Shown here: piece after piece, positions 44,573 through 53,727 of the stretch | How positions within the stretch are numbered: position 1 is the first letter of the stretch | Layout: each line of letters starts with the position of its first letter | Origin: JAOZTV01 sp965371805 | GTDB lineage: Bacteria > Acidobacteriota > Aminicenantia > UBA2199 | DNA length: 57,652 nt | Assembly (NCBI GenBank): GCA_965371805.1 | Contig: CBDUZW010000024.1 | Coordinates: 1-57,652, forward strand | Reading direction: 5' to 3' | Position numbers and translations under genes: made by a program | Notes under the pieces: generated by a model | What the model was told of the DNA's origin: nothing | Database searches by the model: none | What the model saw: the letters and a program-made list of their open reading frames with translations, nothing else

Positions 44573-45591
44573 ATGAAATTAACTATTGTTATATTTATGT
44601 TAATAAGCAGTATTGGGTTTGTTTTCGGTGAGAAAGTTGCTGTTTTAAAGGAAATAAAAAATCCAAATCCTGTTTATTATCCGATTATTGTTGACGGAAA
44701 TCAAGTGATTATAACTGATGGACTAAATGTTTTAATATATTCGTTAGATGATTATAAATTAAAAAGAAAATTTGGAAAATCTGGAGAGGGACCAAGAGAA
44801 TTTATGGGATTTGATGAAGGTAAATCTGTTGCAACAGAAGTAACTTCGAAATTTATACTTGTCAGTAGCTTAAATAAGCTTTCATTTTATTCTAAATCTG
44901 GAGAATATGTAAAAGAAATTAAATTGGCAACTTCCGGATGGGGTTATAAACCAATTGGAACAAAATTAATGGGATTTGGCAAAGTGATAGAAGAAAAAAC
45001 TGCATATGATACAATTAATATATATAATAGAGACTTTAAAATTGTAAAAGAATTATTCAGAGAAAAAAGGTATCTTCAACAGAACAAAAGGATCAATCTA
45101 TTTGCTTACAAAAGGGCGTTACCATTAATTAGAGGAAATAAAATATATATAAATAAAAAAAATGGTGTTTTTGATGTTTTCAATTTAATGGGAGATAAAA
45201 TTCATGAAATAAAACCGAAATATCAAAAAGCTAAAATACTCAAAAATCATAAAGAGGCAACTTTTCAAATGTTGAAGACTGATCCAAGAACAAAGGAATA
45301 TTATGAGATTTTTAAAGCCCGATTAGAATTTTCTAATTATTTTCCAGTAATGAGAAATTATAATATTGCCAATGGTAAAATTTATATATTAACGTATATA
45401 AAGATGAAGGGAAAAGTGAATTAATAATTCTGGATACAGAGGGGAAATTGCTTAAAACCTTATATCTTCCAATCTTTTATAATAATATTGTTGAAGCATC
45501 TCCATATACAATTAATAATGGAAAGATATATCAACTAGTTGAAAATTCAGATAATGAAAACTGGGAACTCCACATTATCCCAATAAAATAA
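44573..45591 (+). pseudogene. Six-bladed propeller gene with a frameshift near 45400
   Basis: The first frame (44573-45424) has a signal peptide, then KFGKSGEGPREFMGF and blades up to NGKIYILTY. It then falls out of frame and stops. The adjoining frame continues the family pattern (KDEGKSELIILDTEGKLLKT, then YQLVENSDNENWELHIIPIK) to a stop at 45589-45591. The shift lies around 45395-45415. An intact version would be about 339 residues. The gene has a strong AGGAGG ribosome binding site and a TGACA-box promoter, so it may have been lost recently or mis-assembled. Confidence 0.75.
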
Positions 45592-45712
45592 TTATTCAGT
45601 CTTGATTTAATTGAGAATTTTTTCTCAGCAATCTATTATATGTTATCGCAAATCTATGGGCTTCATTTCTTATCTGCATTAAAAGTTTTAAGGTCTCAGA
45701 TCTTTTACTTAA
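45541..45712. repeat. Segmental duplication, copy A (propeller tail plus uvrC tail)
   Basis: About 170 bases here match 46911-47083 in order and orientation: first the end of a propeller gene on the plus strand (GAAAATTCAGATAATGAAAA), then the end of uvrC on the minus strand. Identity is roughly 85-90% by eye. Confidence 0.8.
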
Positions 45713-45718
45713 GAGGAT
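45597..45718 (-). pseudogene. Duplicated 3' fragment of uvrC
   Basis: Reading the minus strand gives KLLMQIRNEAHRFAITYNRL and then LRKNSQLNQD, stop, the same as the last 40 residues of the full uvrC ending at 46967. It has no upstream part. The stop is TGA here and TAA in uvrC. The copy ends at the same codon as the full gene, so uvrC already had its short end before duplication. Confidence 0.8.
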
Positions 45719-45770
45719 CAAATACTAAATATTTTTAGTCCCTTGAACATTGATCCCTATTTTTATATTT

Positions 45771-46796
45771 TTATTTTATAGGAGTAGCAAAGAGATCCCA
45801 GTTACCCTCTTCATCCTTATTCTCAATAAGCTGATATAGCAGATCATTGCTAATTGTAAAAGCATAGGGGATCATCATATCTTTCATTAGAAAAGTGGTT
45901 TGTGCTTTTTTGATCAGTTTTCCATTTAGATCAAATACAGCAATATCCTGTTTGCTATCTGAACTTGTCCATCTAATGAGATAAAACTTATTATCTGCAA
46001 ACAAAAAGAGTTTAATACCGGGTAGATATTTATTCAATTTTATATCTCTTTTTACCCTTCCATACAGTTCCTTAAAAGAAGGATGCGTTTTAAAATAATT
46101 CAGGAATTTTGATCTGTCCTTATCTGTTACAAGTACTTTTCTATACCCTTTGTTTACATCTATAGATGATATCTGATTACCAATTTTATCAAATACCAGA
46201 ATTCTATTCTTATCCTTTTCAACATAAATTTTGCCATTTACTGTGTAAAAATTTGGTCCGTGAAAGAGAAAAGGATTAACATTTCCCTGATTAAAAAAGA
46301 CCTGCTGCTTAAAAAAATCGATCCCGTTTTTTTGTAGATCGTCATAAATCCTGAGGTGTATGAACTGAATGTTCTTCTCCCTGCTGAAACCGCCAAATCC
46401 GACAAATTTATCTCCCAGATATTTAAATGATCTCCAGTTACCTGAAGCCCTGATCTCTTTCTGATATTCTCCATCCTTTGAAAAAAATGATATTTTTCCT
46501 AAACTGTTAACCAGAATAAAGTCAGAATAGATCTCGATATTGACATTTCCCATATTAGTCCGGGGAGCGACCCTGAACTCTTCCGGCCCTTCACCTTTTT
46601 TTCCAAATTTATTTTCCAGTTTAAGACCTTTTAAGGAATAAATATATATGCTTGTACCCTCGACTATATACAATTTTCCATTATCCACTCTCAGGGAATA
46701 TGGATTAATTAAATCTGTGATCGTTCCAATTTTTTTTCCAAACATAAAACTGATCAGTAAAATAGATAAAAACATAAAAATAATTTTTCTTTTCAT
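45771..46796 (-). CDS. Exported six-bladed beta-propeller protein (GEGPEE type)
   Basis: This 341-residue protein has a signal peptide (IIFMFLSILLISFMFG), the motif KFGKKGEGPEEFRVAP and NHL-like blades, ending YQLIENKDEEGNWDLFATPI. AAAGGAG precedes its ATG. It sits between the two copies of the propeller/uvrC-tail duplication, as though inserted with them. Substrate or partner is unknown. Confidence 0.75.
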   Translation of the reverse strand: MKRKIIFMFLSILLISFMFGKKIGTITDLINPYSLRVDNGKLYIVEGTSIYIYSLKGLKLENKFGKKGEGPEEFRVAPRTNMGNVNIEIYSDFILVNSLGKISFFSKDGEYQKEIRASGNWRSFKYLGDKFVGFGGFSREKNIQFIHLRIYDDLQKNGIDFFKQQVFFNQGNVNPFLFHGPNFYTVNGKIYVEKDKNRILVFDKIGNQISSIDVNKGYRKVLVTDKDRSKFLNYFKTHPSFKELYGRVKRDIKLNKYLPGIKLFLFADNKFYLIRWTSSDSKQDIAVFDLNGKLIKKAQTTFLMKDMMIPYAFTISNDLLYQLIENKDEEGNWDLFATPIK

Positions 46797-46910
46797 TGTA
46801 TTCTCCTTTAGAATATTTTATTAATATAAACTTATAATTTATTCTATTTGAAACTTCGTCCTATATTTAAATTTAGAACTTAATAAAGTTTAAAATTACA
46901 AAAGTAATAT

Positions 46911-47083
46911 GAAAATTCAGATAATGAAAACCCGGGAACTTCACATTATTCTGATAAAATAATTTTTTAGTCTTGATTTAGTTGGGATTTTTTTCTAAGC
47001 AATCTGTTATATGTTATTGCAAATCTATGGGCTTCATCTCTAATCTGCATTAAAAGTTTTAAGGCTTCAGATCTTTTATTTAA
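46911..47083. repeat. Segmental duplication, copy B (propeller tail plus uvrC tail)
   Basis: This is the partner of 45541-45712. The plus-strand part (46911-46960) is only the last codons of a propeller gene with no body, so it is a remnant. The minus-strand part is the end of the intact uvrC. Confidence 0.8.
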
Positions 47084-48520
47084 TCTGATTGAATCTACAA
47101 GACCAGGCAGGAATATCTCTTCAAATTGTTTAGCAAGAGAGATTACAGGGATATCCGGATCAATTATCTGCATCTCTTTTAATGCTGCATTTAACTGGCC
47201 CTTCCCGCCATCTATAACTATTAAATCAGGCATTTCTCCGGATTCAATTTTCAATCGGGTATATCTTCTTCTTACGACCTCGCCAATTGCTTTAAAGTCA
47301 TCAATATTTTCTACTGTTTTGATTTTGAATTTACGGTATCCCGCTTTATAAGGAGTTCCATTTCTGAATTGGATCATTGAGGCTACAGTAGATGTACCTG
47401 CTATATGGGATATATCGAAACATTCAATTATATTAGGTGTTTTTTGTAAATATATTTTTTCCTTAAGATCTTCCAGTTTCTTAATATTGCCAAAATAAGT
47501 TGTCTCAATATTTTTATGTACTAATTTGAGAAGAGCCGCTTTTTCACCTTTTTGAGGAACTTTAAACAAAACTTTGCTTTTTTTTATTTTATTTATATAA
47601 TCAATAATTATAGGATCGGGGAGTTGAGGGATAATTATTTCTTTTGGGATTGGATTGTCTGTATAATATTTTATTAAAAATTCTTCAAAAAATAATTCCG
47701 TCTTTTCAAATTCGAACACTTGTCTGTTTTCTAATACACCTTTGTATATATTAAATAAAATTAAAAAAACTTTTTCCTTATCTATTATGAAATTTATAAT
47801 ATCTTCATCATATTTTTTTTCTCGCTCCATATTTTGTCGGGTTTGCAATGCTTTTAATGAACTGATCTGGTTTCTTAAATCAAGAGCCCATTCAAAATTC
47901 ATATCACTGGATGCATCCTTCATTTCTTTTGTTAAACCATTTATCAGTTCACTGATATTTCCTTTTAAAACCATTGTGGCCCTTCTCACTCCAATATTAT
48001 ATTCAGATTCACCAATCTTATTAATACAGGGAGCGCTGCAACTATTTAGATGAAATCGCAAGCAGGGTTTTTTTGGAAATTTTTTACAAGTTATTAATTT
48101 AAAAGTTCTATTAATGACTGAAAGGATTTGATCCCGTTGCATTCCAAGAACGAAGGGTCCAAAAAATGTACCCTCTCCAGTTCTGTTTCTTGCAATGGAA
48201 AATCTTGGATATTTGTCTTTCGACAGTTTAATAAATGCATATCTTTTAGAATCCTTTAGATCAATATTATATTTTGGGTTATGCTTTTTGATTAATGTGT
48301 TTTCTAAAATAAGTGCTTCTCTTTCGTTTGAAGTAATGAAATATTCAGCTCTAAATATGTTTTTTACCAGATGTTTTGTCTTTGTATCGAGATCTTTTTT
48401 TTGAAAATAACTGCTTACTCTTTTTTTTAGATGTTTTGCTTTTCCAATATATATAATCTCATCTTTCTTATTATAAAAAAGGTAACAGCCAGGATCAGTG
48501 GGAATGTTGTTTAAATTCAT
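46967..48520 (-). CDS. uvrC: Excinuclease ABC subunit C lacking the C-terminal HhH region
   Basis: UvrC makes the two incisions of nucleotide excision repair. This 517-residue form has the GIY-YIG domain (GCYLFYNKKDEIIYIGKAKH, residues about 10-30), the Cys-rich and UVR region (about 150-235) and the RNase H-like endonuclease (FDISHIAGTSTVASMIQF, LIVIDGGKGQLNAA). It ends at RDEAHRFAITYNRLLRKKSQ, just where the tandem helix-hairpin-helix domain normally begins; E. coli UvrC is about 610 residues. The N-terminal start overlaps the uvrA stop by four bases (ATGA), so the two are coupled. The tail is duplicated at 45597. Confidence 0.93.
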   Translation of the reverse strand: MNLNNIPTDPGCYLFYNKKDEIIYIGKAKHLKKRVSSYFQKKDLDTKTKHLVKNIFRAEYFITSNEREALILENTLIKKHNPKYNIDLKDSKRYAFIKLSKDKYPRFSIARNRTGEGTFFGPFVLGMQRDQILSVINRTFKLITCKKFPKKPCLRFHLNSCSAPCINKIGESEYNIGVRRATMVLKGNISELINGLTKEMKDASSDMNFEWALDLRNQISSLKALQTRQNMEREKKYDEDIINFIIDKEKVFLILFNIYKGVLENRQVFEFEKTELFFEEFLIKYYTDNPIPKEIIIPQLPDPIIIDYINKIKKSKVLFKVPQKGEKAALLKLVHKNIETTYFGNIKKLEDLKEKIYLQKTPNIIECFDISHIAGTSTVASMIQFRNGTPYKAGYRKFKIKTVENIDDFKAIGEVVRRRYTRLKIESGEMPDLIVIDGGKGQLNAALKEMQIIDPDIPVISLAKQFEEIFLPGLVDSIRLNKRSEALKLLMQIRDEAHRFAITYNRLLRKKSQLNQD

Positions 48521-51315
48521 AGAATCTTTTTTAAAAATTGTCCGGTAAAACTCTCTTTTATTTTTGCAACATCCTCCGGCGTTCCTTCAGCAATGATTTC
48601 TCCACCTCCATCTCCACCTTCCGGGCCAAGATCTATAATGTGATCGCCGGATTTTATCATGTCCATATTATGTTCAATTACAATAACTGTATTATTATTT
48701 TCAACAAGATCATTCAATACCTTAATTAGTTTGTTTACATCATGAAAATGAAGTCCGGTTGTAGGTTCATCCATTAGGTAAAGTGTTTTTCCAGTCGCTC
48801 TTTTTGCGAGTTCTCTTGTTAATTTTATCCGCTGTGCTTCTCCTCCGGACAGGGTTATGGAACTTTGACCCAGTTTTATATAATCCAATCCAACACGGAG
48901 AAGTGTAATTAACTTATTGTTGATACTGGGAATATTTTTAAATAGGGAAGTGGCTTCCTCAACACTCATATCCAGAACATCTGCAATAGATTTATTCTTG
49001 AATTTCACTTCCAGTGTTTCAGTATTATATCTTTTACCTTTACATTCTTCACATTCTACATATATATCAGGCAGGAAATTCATTTCTATTTTTATAACTC
49101 CATCTCCATGGCAATTTTCACATCTTCCACCCTTAACATTGAAGGAGAATCTACCCGGCTTGTATCCCCTTATTTTTGCTTCTTTTGTCTCTGCAAAAAT
49201 TTTTCTTACTTCATCAAATACTTTTGTATAAGTTGCAGGGTTACTTCTCGGCGTTTTTCCGATTGGACTTTGGTCGATAACAATGATTTTATCTATTTCT
49301 GAATCAAACTTTATTGATTTATAGATTCCAGGTCTTATTTTTGATTTGAAAAGTTGTTTTTTTATCCCCTTATATAAAGTCTCATGTATCAGAGTCGACT
49401 TTCCACTACCTGAAACCCCTGTTATAAATGTCAAAACCCCAATTGGGATATTTACAGAGATATTTTTTAAATTATTTGATTGTGCACCTTTTATTTTTAT
49501 AAAGTTTTTTGACTCTCTCCTTTTTTCCGGGATAGGGATAGACAATTCACCGGAAAGATACTTGCCGGTTATAGACTTCTTGTTCTTTTTTATTTGCTCA
49601 GGTGTTCCTGTTGCAATGATCTCACCACCGTGAATACCTGCTCCAGGGCCTATATCTATGACAAAATCTGATTTATTTATGGTTTCTTCATCATGTTCTA
49701 CAACTATAAGAGTATTCCCGATATCTCTTAACCTGTGAAGAGTATCGATCAGTTTTTGATTATCTCTTTGATGCAGTCCAATTGAAGGCTCGTCTAGAAT
49801 GTATAGAACTCCCATTAGATTTGAACCAATTTGTGTCGCAAGTCTTATCCGCTGTGCTTCTCCTCCTGATATGGAAGCAACATTACGTGAAAGTGTAAGA
49901 TACCCAAGACCAACATGTTCTAAAAAGGTGAGTCTGCTTAAGATCTCTTTTAATACCTGCTTTGCTATAATATGTTCTTTTTTATTAAGTTTAATATTTT
50001 CAAAAAAACTCACTGTTTTTTTTATTGAAAGATCTGTAATCTCAGATATGGATTTCTCGTTAATAGTTACTGCCAGGATCTTCTTTTTTAATCGTTTCCC
50101 TTCACAGCTGGGGCAGGTTGATATTCTCATGAATTTTTCAAGCTCTTTTCTTCTATAGTCAGATTCTGTTTGTTTATATAATCTCTCTGATTGAGGTATT
50201 AAACCTTCCCATGTTCCTTGATGTGACCAGTTCGCAGTGCCCTGTTTCATAGAGAGTGAAAAATTTATTTTTTCTTTTGAACCATACATTAATACGTCAT
50301 GTTGATCCCTGGTAAGTTTTTTCATTGGTGTAAAAATATCAAATCCGAAATGTTTTGCAACAGCTCCGAGATATTGACCTCGCCAACCGTCAATTGCATT
50401 CCGGTATAGCATTATTGCACCATCAGCAATACAGGAACTTCGATCTGGAATTATCAATTCAGGATCAAAATCCATCTTTATTCCTAATCCATAACAAGTC
50501 TCACAAGCTCCGAATGGGCTGTTAAATGAAAACATCCTGGGCTGCAGTTCAGTAAATGTTGTATCACAATGCGGACAGGTCATTTTTGAAGAATAAATTA
50601 TTTCTTTTTTATCTTCTCCGATAACAATTAGCAGTCCATCAGATCGATTAAGACCAATTTCAACAGCCTCTTTTAGTCTTGAAACATCTTTAATATCAAC
50701 TCTGTCTATAATTATTTCAATATCATGTTTCTTGTATTTATCAAGTTTGATAGTCTCATCTGTTCTAATGATCTCTTTATCTAATCTAATCCGCATAAAT
50801 CCTTCTTTATTCAGATCACGTAAGAGTTTCTCATAGGTACCTTTTTTCTGTCTAATAATCGGGGACATAATCGTTATAGTTTTGGAGAAATCCTTTATAA
50901 TTCTCTCTCCTATTTTTTCCGGGGACTGAGATTCAATTTTTATTTTATGAACAGGGCAATGTGCATTTCCAATTCTTGCATATAATAACCTCAAATAATC
51001 ATAAATTTCTGTTACGGTACCAACTGTACTTCGCGGGTTTTTATTTGTACTTTTCTGTTCAATAGATATTGCAGGAGATAATCCTTCGATACTATCAACA
51101 TCCGGCTTGCTCATCATTCCCAGGAACTGTCTTGCATATGCTGATAAGGATTCTACATAACGTCTCTGTCCTTCGGCGTATAATGTGTCAAAAGCAAGTG
51201 TAGATTTCCCGCTTCCCGATAATCCGGTTATTACAATAAATTTATCTCTTGGTAATGTAATATCAATGTTTTTTAAATTATGTTCTCTCGCACCTTTTAT
51301 AACAATGTTTTTCAT
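48517..51315 (-). CDS. uvrA: Excinuclease ABC subunit A
   Basis: UvrA is the damage-recognition ATPase of nucleotide excision repair. It has 932 residues and two ABC units: Walker A TGLSGSGKSTLAFD (N-terminal) and TGVSGSGKSTLIHE (C-terminal), and signatures SGGEAQRIRLATQIGSNLMG and SGGEAQRIKLTRELAKRATG. Zinc-finger cysteines lie in CPHCDTTF...CETC and CENCHGDG...CEECKG, plus CPSCEGKR. The length is normal. Its ATG is only 5 bases after a TATAAT box, so the message may be leaderless. It is transcribed with uvrC. Confidence 0.96.
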   Translation of the reverse strand: MKNIVIKGAREHNLKNIDITLPRDKFIVITGLSGSGKSTLAFDTLYAEGQRRYVESLSAYARQFLGMMSKPDVDSIEGLSPAISIEQKSTNKNPRSTVGTVTEIYDYLRLLYARIGNAHCPVHKIKIESQSPEKIGERIIKDFSKTITIMSPIIRQKKGTYEKLLRDLNKEGFMRIRLDKEIIRTDETIKLDKYKKHDIEIIIDRVDIKDVSRLKEAVEIGLNRSDGLLIVIGEDKKEIIYSSKMTCPHCDTTFTELQPRMFSFNSPFGACETCYGLGIKMDFDPELIIPDRSSCIADGAIMLYRNAIDGWRGQYLGAVAKHFGFDIFTPMKKLTRDQHDVLMYGSKEKINFSLSMKQGTANWSHQGTWEGLIPQSERLYKQTESDYRRKELEKFMRISTCPSCEGKRLKKKILAVTINEKSISEITDLSIKKTVSFFENIKLNKKEHIIAKQVLKEILSRLTFLEHVGLGYLTLSRNVASISGGEAQRIRLATQIGSNLMGVLYILDEPSIGLHQRDNQKLIDTLHRLRDIGNTLIVVEHDEETINKSDFVIDIGPGAGIHGGEIIATGTPEQIKKNKKSITGKYLSGELSIPIPEKRRESKNFIKIKGAQSNNLKNISVNIPIGVLTFITGVSGSGKSTLIHETLYKGIKKQLFKSKIRPGIYKSIKFDSEIDKIIVIDQSPIGKTPRSNPATYTKVFDEVRKIFAETKEAKIRGYKPGRFSFNVKGGRCENCHGDGVIKIEMNFLPDIYVECEECKGKRYNTETLEVKFKNKSIADVLDMSVEEATSLFKNIPSINNKLITLLRVGLDYIKLGQSSITLSGGEAQRIKLTRELAKRATGKTLYLMDEPTTGLHFHDVNKLIKVLNDLVENNNTVIVIEHNMDMIKSGDHIIDLGPEGGDGGGEIIAEGTPEDVAKIKESFTGQFLKKIL

Positions 51316-51320
51316 AAAGT

Positions 51321-51357
51321 ATTATATCCTAAATGCCCATGTCCCTACAAGTAGGAC
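51321..51357 (-). promoter_or_regulatory. uvrA promoter with overlapping palindrome
   Basis: On the minus strand TATAAT (51326-51321) has TTGTAG 18 bases upstream. An imperfect palindrome with GTCC and GGAC ends around CTACAAGTAG (51341-51357) overlaps the -35 and is centred between uvrA and the divergent pspC. It could be a damage-response operator, but it does not match a LexA box I know. Confidence 0.4.
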
Positions 51358-51421
51358 AAGTCAGTTTTTTTATCGGAACAAATTATGATGTAATTGCGTT
51401 ATAGATATATTGGAGGTAATT

Positions 51422-51628
51422 ATGAGTGATACGAAAACAAAAAGGTTGATGAGATCAAATGATGAGAAGATGATAGCTGGAGTCTGTGGAGGAATTGCCG
51501 AATATTTTGAAATAGATCCAACAATAGTCAGATTAATATATGTATTAGGTTCTGTTTTTAGTGTGGCCTTTCCAGGAATAATAGTTTATTTGATACTATG
51601 GGTTGTTATGCCGCAGAAGATCCAATAA
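51422..51628 (+). CDS. pspC: PspC-domain membrane protein
   Basis: This 68-residue protein is a single PspC domain: KRLMRSNDEKMIAGVCGGIA, EYFEIDPTIVRLIYVL and a membrane helix to ILWVVMPQK. Stand-alone short PspC proteins are widespread and linked to envelope stress. The ATG at 51422 follows TGGAGG by six bases; an earlier in-frame TTG at 51410 is part of that ribosome binding site. No pspA, pspB or pspF is nearby. It is divergent from uvrA and convergent with the transglutaminase operon. Confidence 0.88.
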   Translation: MSDTKTKRLMRSNDEKMIAGVCGGIAEYFEIDPTIVRLIYVLGSVFSVAFPGIIVYLILWVVMPQKIQ

Positions 51629-51661
51629 AGCTAAAAACTAACAAATAGACTCTAAAAAAAA

Positions 51662-53719
51662 CTAGAACATCCTTACAAGTTTTTTAAATTTATATAATTC
51701 TTTATTACATTTTAGGGATGTCCCAAATCTCAGTTGAATATATGTGTGAATTATTAGGTCAATTTCTTCTCTTTTATCAGGCATTTCTTTAATCAGTCTT
51801 GATTTAAAATCTATAGGACCTTCCCAGGTATATGGAGTTATTCCTGATTTTTTAATCTTTTTAAAAAAAGAAAAATATACTTTTTGTACTGGATCAATAT
51901 AAGCATTTTTCCTTAGAAAGATTGATAAAACGAATAATATAGAAAGTATAGCTATAATTAGAATTAAAAAGAGTAAAGACCTATTCAAATATCCAATTCC
52001 TAAATATTCAAGGAGATTCAATTGTGAATATCTGCTATACATTATAACCCATTGATCCCATTTCCTATTAATATTGTCTAAATAAAAAGAGAAGTAAACA
52101 CTTAGCTTTTTGAAAAAATTTATTTTGTTTAGAGATCTTAAAATTTCATCTGGATCTTTCAGGTTTGAAAATTCAATTATTTTGCTAATATCTGCTCCAT
52201 ATAAGATTCTTTCAGGACTCACTGTTTCAGTTGGATCTATCCTGACCCATCCTTTTTCCTTCAGCCAGACTTCTGTCCATGCATGTGCATCTGACTGCCT
52301 GACAAGCAGATATCCTCCTACATTATTAAATTCTCCTCCCTGATATCCAACAACAATTCTTGCAGGTACTCCGGCAGATCTCATCAATAAAGCAAATGTG
52401 GCTGCATAATGTTCACAGAATCCTTTTCGTTTATTAAATAAAAAATCCTCTAAAGGAGTGTCTTCATTCATTATTCCCGGTTCGAGAGTATATGTGAATC
52501 CATTACTTTTGAAATATTCCAGTCCAGTTGCTACTATTTCAGAATCTGATATTGAGTTGTTTTTCCATTTTAAACCTAATTGTAAAATTTTAGAATTCCA
52601 ATTAACAGGCAGTAGTAAGCCATAAAATTTTTCTCTATATGAAAGTTTGGGATTCTTGTTTTTGATATCCAAAACTGAAGTGACTTTGTAATTTGTTTTT
52701 TTTTTTATTCGGAATCTTGTCCTAAAAACATTTCCTGAATAAACAATAGCTCCTCTTGGCATATCAACAGGATAATCAAGGGCAAATAACCAATGTCTAT
52801 TATGTGGTTCCAGTGTAAACATCTGTTCAATACCATTTTCATTTTTATATTCAGTGTCTGGTCTAATCCTGTTTCTCCGGTTTTCCTGTCTCCAGTATTT
52901 TCCATTGGTTTCCCATAAAATATTTCCTCTAAAATACAGATCTTTCTGTTCAGGCGTTTTATTGTTTATAAATTCAACTCTAAATGCAGGGTCGTTTGAT
53001 TTAACAATTTCTGAAAGTGAACCCGGTCTTAAGAAATCACTAAACCCACTGATTCCCTTTTTGTTTGTATTATCTGAGATATCCAATAAAGAGATAGATG
53101 TTGAGAATCTGGGGAAAAATAAAAATAGAACTATCATAAAGGGGATAGATAAAATAATAAAAGATATTACCTTCTTCAGAATAAAACTAAACTTTATATC
53201 CTTGCTATCTCCATAATTAATTTTTAGGATTGATGAAGTGGAAATTATCAATCCAATTATCATAAAAAGCATTGTAATTATATCCTGATTAAAAAGAAAA
53301 TTACCAAACAATAAAAAATATGACAAAAAAACTATAAACATATAATCTTTATAGTTTTTTAATTCAATTAATTTAAAAATGGTTAATAGAACTAAAGCTG
53401 TTATACCGGGATCTTTTCCAAGGTAGGTATTATACGTAATTAAAATACCTCCAATAGTTAAAAGTACTATAATTCCAATAATTTTTTTTGAAGGTATAAA
53501 TCTTTTTTTTATTTGAGTATTATATCCCCAAATAGTTAGAATTGGAAAAAGGATAATAGTCCATATAGGTAAATGAGAAATATGTGTGGAAATTGAATAA
53601 AGCAATGTTAATATAAGCCATTTTTTTGACTGTTCTGACAAATCAAGTACAGGCTCTATCTTTGTTTTTGGAAATAGTAACTTGATTTTTTTCTGATTAT
53701 TTCTTCTTATAGATATCAT
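51662..53719 (-). CDS. Membrane transglutaminase-like protein (TgpA family)
   Basis: This 685-residue protein has seven or so N-terminal membrane helices (DUF3488 region, 1-240), a periplasmic segment, then a transglutaminase core (about 420-510) with the triad Cys in KGFCEHYAATFALLMRSAGV, His in SDAHAWTEVW and Asp in VRIDPTE. Another helix (about 565-590) and a DUF4129-like tail follow. With MoxR and DUF58 just upstream it forms the standard conserved trio; TgpA is essential in Pseudomonas but its substrate is unknown. It starts 8 bases after the DUF58 gene. Confidence 0.9.
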   Translation of the reverse strand: MISIRRNNQKKIKLLFPKTKIEPVLDLSEQSKKWLILTLLYSISTHISHLPIWTIILFPILTIWGYNTQIKKRFIPSKKIIGIIVLLTIGGILITYNTYLGKDPGITALVLLTIFKLIELKNYKDYMFIVFLSYFLLFGNFLFNQDIITMLFMIIGLIISTSSILKINYGDSKDIKFSFILKKVISFIILSIPFMIVLFLFFPRFSTSISLLDISDNTNKKGISGFSDFLRPGSLSEIVKSNDPAFRVEFINNKTPEQKDLYFRGNILWETNGKYWRQENRRNRIRPDTEYKNENGIEQMFTLEPHNRHWLFALDYPVDMPRGAIVYSGNVFRTRFRIKKKTNYKVTSVLDIKNKNPKLSYREKFYGLLLPVNWNSKILQLGLKWKNNSISDSEIVATGLEYFKSNGFTYTLEPGIMNEDTPLEDFLFNKRKGFCEHYAATFALLMRSAGVPARIVVGYQGGEFNNVGGYLLVRQSDAHAWTEVWLKEKGWVRIDPTETVSPERILYGADISKIIEFSNLKDPDEILRSLNKINFFKKLSVYFSFYLDNINRKWDQWVIMYSRYSQLNLLEYLGIGYLNRSLLFLILIIAILSILFVLSIFLRKNAYIDPVQKVYFSFFKKIKKSGITPYTWEGPIDFKSRLIKEMPDKREEIDLIIHTYIQLRFGTSLKCNKELYKFKKLVRMF

Positions 53720-53727
53720 TTTTAAAT

